This document shows, one piece after another, positions 60,104 through 64,000 of a stretch of 64,000 bases of DNA. This stretch comes from Paramecium pentaurelia (lineage: Eukaryota; Ciliophora; Oligohymenophorea; Peniculida; Parameciidae): positions 262,961-326,960 of the forward strand of contig CAJJDO010000069.1 of assembly GCA_905183005.1 (NCBI GenBank), written 5' to 3'. The stretch's first letter is position 1, and every line of letters starts with the position of its first letter. Position numbers and translations under genes: made by a program. The notes beneath the pieces were generated by a model. That model did not search any database, had not been told where the DNA came from, and saw nothing but the letters and a program-made list of their open reading frames with translations.

Positions 60104-60730
60104 TCAATTCATTAATCTATTTTCTTCTTTCTCTTATTTTTCATAAATACTCAACATTAAAGAATTGAAAAATTTTTCAAAAGCTGGATGGATTGTCTGA
60201 TTTCCTTCCTCTATTGAAGTATCATGTACTGTTAAACTACTTAATGATTTAGCTGAAATATTTAGAAATTCAAATATTACGCAATTTTGATTATCCCTTA
60301 ATAGCCTTTCCTGTCAAATGATGAGCAAATACAACATTTTGAGCTGCAGGAATACCAGCTTTCTTTGATATTTGATTCACCCACCATTCTAATTCTTATT
60401 CATGCTTAGGATTCTCTGCATTATATACACATATAACTCCTTAAGCATCCTTCATTACTGCAGGCCAACAGGAATCATATCTGATTTAATGAATAATAAA
60501 AACTTATTATCTCCACTCATATCCCAAAGCTCAACAATTACTTTTTCTGAACCTGGTCTTTTAGGATTCTTAGGTGCCTCTTTTTCAAATTCCAAAATTC
60601 TAACTCCAGCTGTTGGTCTATATCCATTTTATGAAATATCTTCTCTATCAGCTATATAATTTGCAAGTCTTGATTTTCCTGATTATTGTGGTCCAATAAG
60701 TAAAATTTTGATTGAAGAACCTTTAAACAT
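60104..60730 (-). CDS. IFT22: IFT22/RABL5 small GTPase of intraflagellar transport complex B
   Basis: Spliced product 191 aa (human IFT22 is 185); introns at 60481-60503 and 60253-60280. G1 motif GPQQSGKS at about residues 12-19, SYRPT-like switch in NGYRPTAGVRILEFE, ELWDMSGD at the G3 position (WDxxG), SCWPAVMKDAQGVICVYNAE and AHHLTGK. The VRILEFE, ELWD.SGD.KYDSCWPA and MKDA.GV blocks match IFT22 specifically and separate it from Rabs; like other IFT22 proteins it lacks the C-terminal prenylation Cys. It acts in the IFT-B particle inside cilia. It shares a 37-bp divergent spacer with the cyclic-nucleotide-domain gene. Confidence 0.95.
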
Positions 60731-60767
60731 GTTATTTATTAAAAAATGATAAATATAAATATTTTAT
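60731..60767. promoter_or_regulatory. 37-bp divergent spacer between IFT22 and the cNMP-domain gene
   Basis: The two start codons (60730 minus, 60768 plus) are 37 bp apart. The spacer is pure AT-rich sequence without an obvious motif and must serve both transcription starts, or these lie inside coding sequence. Confidence 0.5.
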
Positions 60768-63055
60768 ATGAAAAAGCGTACATCATCAGCTTTTTCAGAA
60801 GCAATCCATATAATGTCAATAGCTAAATTTTTACAAAAATCAACCTATTAACATGATATAAGCCACATAAAAGATTCTTTAACAAAAGATCCATTCTAAA
60901 GAAATGATTAAGATATTTAATCTCTATATGAATTCATCTATGTTTACAATTATGTTTAAAGATTAAAATCAAAATATAGTGATTAATTTGTTAAGGAAAT
61001 ATGTAGATACTTATATTACAAATAAGTTTCTTAAAATACTATAATAAATACACATAAAACAGTATTTTTAGTACTAAGTGGTAGAGTTATTGTTACTTAT
61101 TATGATGATAATGATGATGGAGAAATACAAAATAATTAAAAATCAATTTAATAAGAATTAACTTTTGGTATGTCATTTAATGATTATGGATTATCTGAGA
61201 ATAAGAAATGTCATGTAAGAGTTATAAGACCAACAGAATTTGCATGTTTGGATTTTAAAATATTTAATGAAATCAATTCTAATTAAAGATCAAATGATAC
61301 TTATGAGAAATAAAAATTTCTTAAATCTCTTTCTTTTTTTTCTATATTTTCAGATGTAGAAATTAAATACTTTAGTTATCATATGGAATAATCAATAGTA
61401 TAAAAAAATTCATTTATTTATTAAGAAGATGATGAATCTATAGAATTCTGTTATTTTATAGGTAGAGGAGAAATGGAAATATATAAATAGAATAATTAAA
61501 GAAAATAATTTTGTTTAACAAAACTTTTATAGGGAGAATTCTTTGGAGAAGATGGTTTATTTTAACTTAATAAAAGATAATTTTCTGCTAAATGTTCATA
61601 GGAAAATACATTATTATATAGAATAAGTTTATTAGAATTTGATAAAAGAATTTGGAAAAAAGAACAAAGAAAATGTTTATTTGAATTATTAAATCAAAAA
61701 TGGATTTATAGATTTTAGAGATTTTAGGAATTAACATAAACTAATTTAGATAAAGAAATTCTTTCTTAATAAATTAAAAATCTAAGTCAAAAATTGATTT
61801 AAGATGAGTAAATTAAAATTGATTTTGAATATATAAACAATCAAAATCAAATATAAACTACATCAACTTAAGAATAATTTATTACTGCTTCATGGTTATT
61901 AAAAAGTGCAAATTAAGCATAATAAATTTTATAAAATTTTAAATAAAAAACTTAAACTAAAGATGAAATAAAATAAATTACATCTGTTTCTCCAAAACAT
62001 CAATAATAATTAGAAAGAATAAAAGCAAAATAAAAAAATACTAAAAATAATTTTAGTAACCGCTAATCAATAATTAAAACTAATCAATCTCCATATAGAA
62101 TGAGTAGTTTTCATAATAAAGGTTAAGGTAAAGTAACATCAAATATGAACTATTTAAAATTATTTAGTTAAGAAACAGAAAGATTAAATTTAGAATAATA
62201 ATTAACACAATATTTAGAAAAATTAGGAATCAATAATGAAAATTTATAAGAAATCTAAAAAAAAAGTGGAAGTGCTACTGATAGATATGAAAAAGATAAT
62301 TAATTTTATTAAACTATGGCAACATATGCTTAATTTCAACTATATAAAAATTTAAATTTATAAGAATCCAAATCTTAACATGTATTATATATATTTCATT
62401 ATTTTTTAATAGACTAAGAATTTGGAAGAAGAATATTAGTAATTAGTATAAGATTAATAAACCAATATTAAAAAGGCATTTGATTAATTAACTACTAGAA
62501 AATCTGATAATATGATTAGAAAAGAGTTTTTTTTAAATAAACTAAAAAAAATGAATAAAAGATTAAAGATTTTAGAATTAATTTAAAAAGGATAATTAGA
62601 ATGTAAAGCAACTTAAATGGTAAATGAAGAAGGAGAAATTGTAGATATAGATGAACCTATAAAACCAGATGATGCTTATGATATTGTTGATGGTAAAAAA
62701 GTAAGAAAATTTAATTTTGTGACTTCTGAAATATTTGAATAATTTGAAAAAAATGTAAATATAAAACTATTTATAGAAATATCATGATTTCAAATAGTAA
62801 ATTGATTAATAGAAATAAAAAATATAAGTAATTAAAGAAATCGTATCTGGTAAACTACCCATTTCAGCAGCTAATGATGATTATCAACAAAATTAAAATA
62901 GAACAAAACCTTCTAATTCTTTTAGACCATCAAGCAGTGTAAAATAAGTTATACCTTTTTATATACTATAATAAAAATAATAATCGAATTCGTACAAATA
63001 ATAGTAAGCAAATTATTAAGCCTCATCTCTAATAAGTACTCGATTAAAGATGTGA
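60768..63055 (+). CDS. Protein with two cyclic-nucleotide-binding-type domains
   Basis: Spliced product 744 aa; introns at 62382-62412 (31 nt) and 62755-62776 (22 nt). There are two consecutive CNBD-like beta-roll regions: about 70-185 (KTVFLVLSGRVIVTYY) and about 195-325 (FLKSLSFFSIFSDVEIKYF; FCYFIGRGEMEIYKQ; LLQGEFFGEDGLFQ). The second keeps the GEFFGE phosphate-cassette start, but the Arg-x-Ala that grips cAMP is not clear. The remaining 420 residues are Gln/Lys-rich and mostly helical. No kinase or channel domain follows, unlike PKG or CNG channels, so it may be a scaffold or regulator. The extreme C-terminus, about 35 residues after the last intron region, is low complexity and less certain. 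Confidence 0.78.
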
Positions 63056-63146
63056 ATTAATTACTTTTATTAATAAATATTTCTAGAATAAATAAGTAGA
63101 AAATACATATAAAACAAATAAATCAAAAAAATAGTTCTTAAGACTT

Positions 63147-64000
63147 TCATTCATTAGCCAACTATTCTAATATATGATTAAATTATTAATCAAAGCTTAT
63201 TTTTGATTAATCTAAAGTTTTCTCTGAAAAACAATAAATTGATAAATCTTAATTATTTATAGTTGAATCAAGAGAAGTTGACAAATCAGATTCACATTAT
63301 TTTTCTTAAATTTCCTTTTTTTTATTAGTTAGTTTATTCTATTTTTAGTAATTCTTTATATGATATTTTCTAAGTTAGAGCAAAGCTTCTAAATATACAT
63401 TTTGTTCCGTTTCTCTTTTGTTTACACCAATTTTTTATATTTTCATAGTATTATTTAATTCTAATGAAATTAAATATAAAGATTTATTTTAATTTAAAAT
63501 GGAATCATCTTTTTTCCATTCTATTGTTAATTTTGGATTTATGTTTAATTCCCCTTTGTATGAATTTAAGTACTCTAAGAAGGATGATTTTGGATTATAT
63601 TTCCATTATGTTTTTGTTATTTATTCTCCTCTATGTATAAATTTTATAGATACTTATTTAATAATTGTACAACAATTGGATGGATAATATCTCTAAGAGT
63701 CTCAAGATCGTTTTGTTTATCATAGTAATGTGCTCCTATTATTGATTTTATACAATCTGATAATACTTTTGGATTATTTCTAAAAATTATAATTAGAATG
63801 TGTACTTTAATGATTTTTAGTTTCCAACATTTAAAAGATTTTAAATATTTAATAGAATAGCTATCTCTGAAAGGTATTTATCATTTATTAGCTTCTACCT
63901 TAATTAAATTATATCACTTGGTTTTTTAAATTGACTTTATTGATTTGGAAACCTTAGATAAAATTAATAGAAATACCCTTAGAGCAACATATAGTCATAA
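63147..64000 (-). CDS. Dicer-like RNase III, C-terminal part (runs off the right edge)
   Basis: Only the 3' portion is present, about 266 codons; introns removed in the model are a 26-nt one at about 63794-63819 and a 23-nt one near 63631-63653. The upstream block shows the second half of an RNase III domain: KPSDIIQLRQKLINDKYLSE (compare RxxLVxNxxLA), then NNPKVLSDCIKSIIGAHYYD, the conserved (L)xDxxxSxxGAxYxD motif whose Asp and downstream residues bind catalytic metal. A region that looks like a double-stranded-RNA-binding fold follows (FLEYLNSYKGELNINP; RETEQNVYLEALLQLRKY), then an acidic/Ser tail. In Paramecium, Dicer and Dicer-like proteins make siRNA or the scnRNAs that guide DNA elimination; which one this is cannot be told from this end. 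Confidence 0.8.

Noticed and set aside
63055..63300. Extension of the double-CNBD gene past 63055 through a 35-nt intron into a plausible plus-strand frame
   Set aside because: The intron would be too long for this genome, and the plus frame is the complement of the Dicer-like gene's tail.
1..64000. Widespread premature stops or pseudogenisation under the standard genetic code
   Set aside because: TAA and TAG occur at Gln positions in conserved motifs throughout, and only TGA ends frames, so the ciliate code explains the pattern.

Overview
The window is ciliate macronuclear DNA, most like Paramecium. It is very AT-rich. Long reading frames appear only when TAA and TAG are read as glutamine and TGA is the sole stop. 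Genes are packed tightly on both strands and are broken by tiny GT...AG introns of 18-31 nt, mostly of the GTA...TAG type. All gene models below use that code. I spliced them by hand by requiring protein-like frames on both sides of each intron, and in nearly every case the exon lengths sum to a multiple of three. Introns whose length is a multiple of three and that carry no stop are the least certain.

Layout: 1-479 secreted protein, partial (-); 689-3258 tubulin tyrosine ligase-like enzyme (+); 3383-7190 SNF2/RING helicase (+); 7957-10201 coiled-coil protein (-); 10242-12567 oligopeptidase B (-); 12641-16489 CFAP57 (-); 16496-17197 one or two small unknown ORFs (-); 17376-19036 coiled-coil protein (-); 19130-20572 multi-pass membrane protein with a Cys-rich loop (+); 20601-22019 PGPG-repeat ciliary protein (+); 22052-22433 DAD1 (-); 23028-23873 MORN protein (+); 23908-25632 DENN protein (+); 25681-26790 histidine acid phosphatase (-); 27051-29656 repeat protein inside an apparent assembly duplication around a single N; 29721-31688 K+ channel with a cyclic-nucleotide domain (+); 31718-33310 protein ending in a DPY-30 motif (+); 33342-34066 unknown (-); 34074-34456 RNA polymerase I subunit A12 (-); 34487-36585 YME1-like i-AAA protease (+); 36648-39729 Na+/H+ exchanger with a cyclic-nucleotide-like domain (+); 39983-44714 and 45108-50016 two very large PAS/transmembrane paralogs in tandem (-); 50177-52216 unknown (-); 52813-53382 and 53438-53977 two small proteins (+), the second with PP1-docking motifs; 54026-56147 degenerate TTLL-like protein (-); 56836-56907 tRNA-Asn (-); 57091-59040 coiled-coil protein (-); 60104-60730 IFT22/RABL5 (-); 60768-63055 double cyclic-nucleotide-binding protein (+); 63147 to the right edge, Dicer-like RNase III C-terminus (-).

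The gene mix leans towards cilia and membrane signalling: TTLL enzymes, CFAP57, a PGPG-repeat protein, IFT22, three proteins with cyclic-nucleotide-type domains, an ion channel and an exchanger. Ordinary housekeeping genes (DAD1, Pol I A12, YME1, SNF2) lie between them, so this looks like a normal gene-dense chromosome segment and not an operon or island. No mobile element, CRISPR array or rRNA was seen. The strongest leads are the exact 1,090-bp duplication around one N, the SILK/RVxF protein, the catalytically degraded TTLL homolog, the tandem PAS-membrane giants and the DPY-30 fusion.
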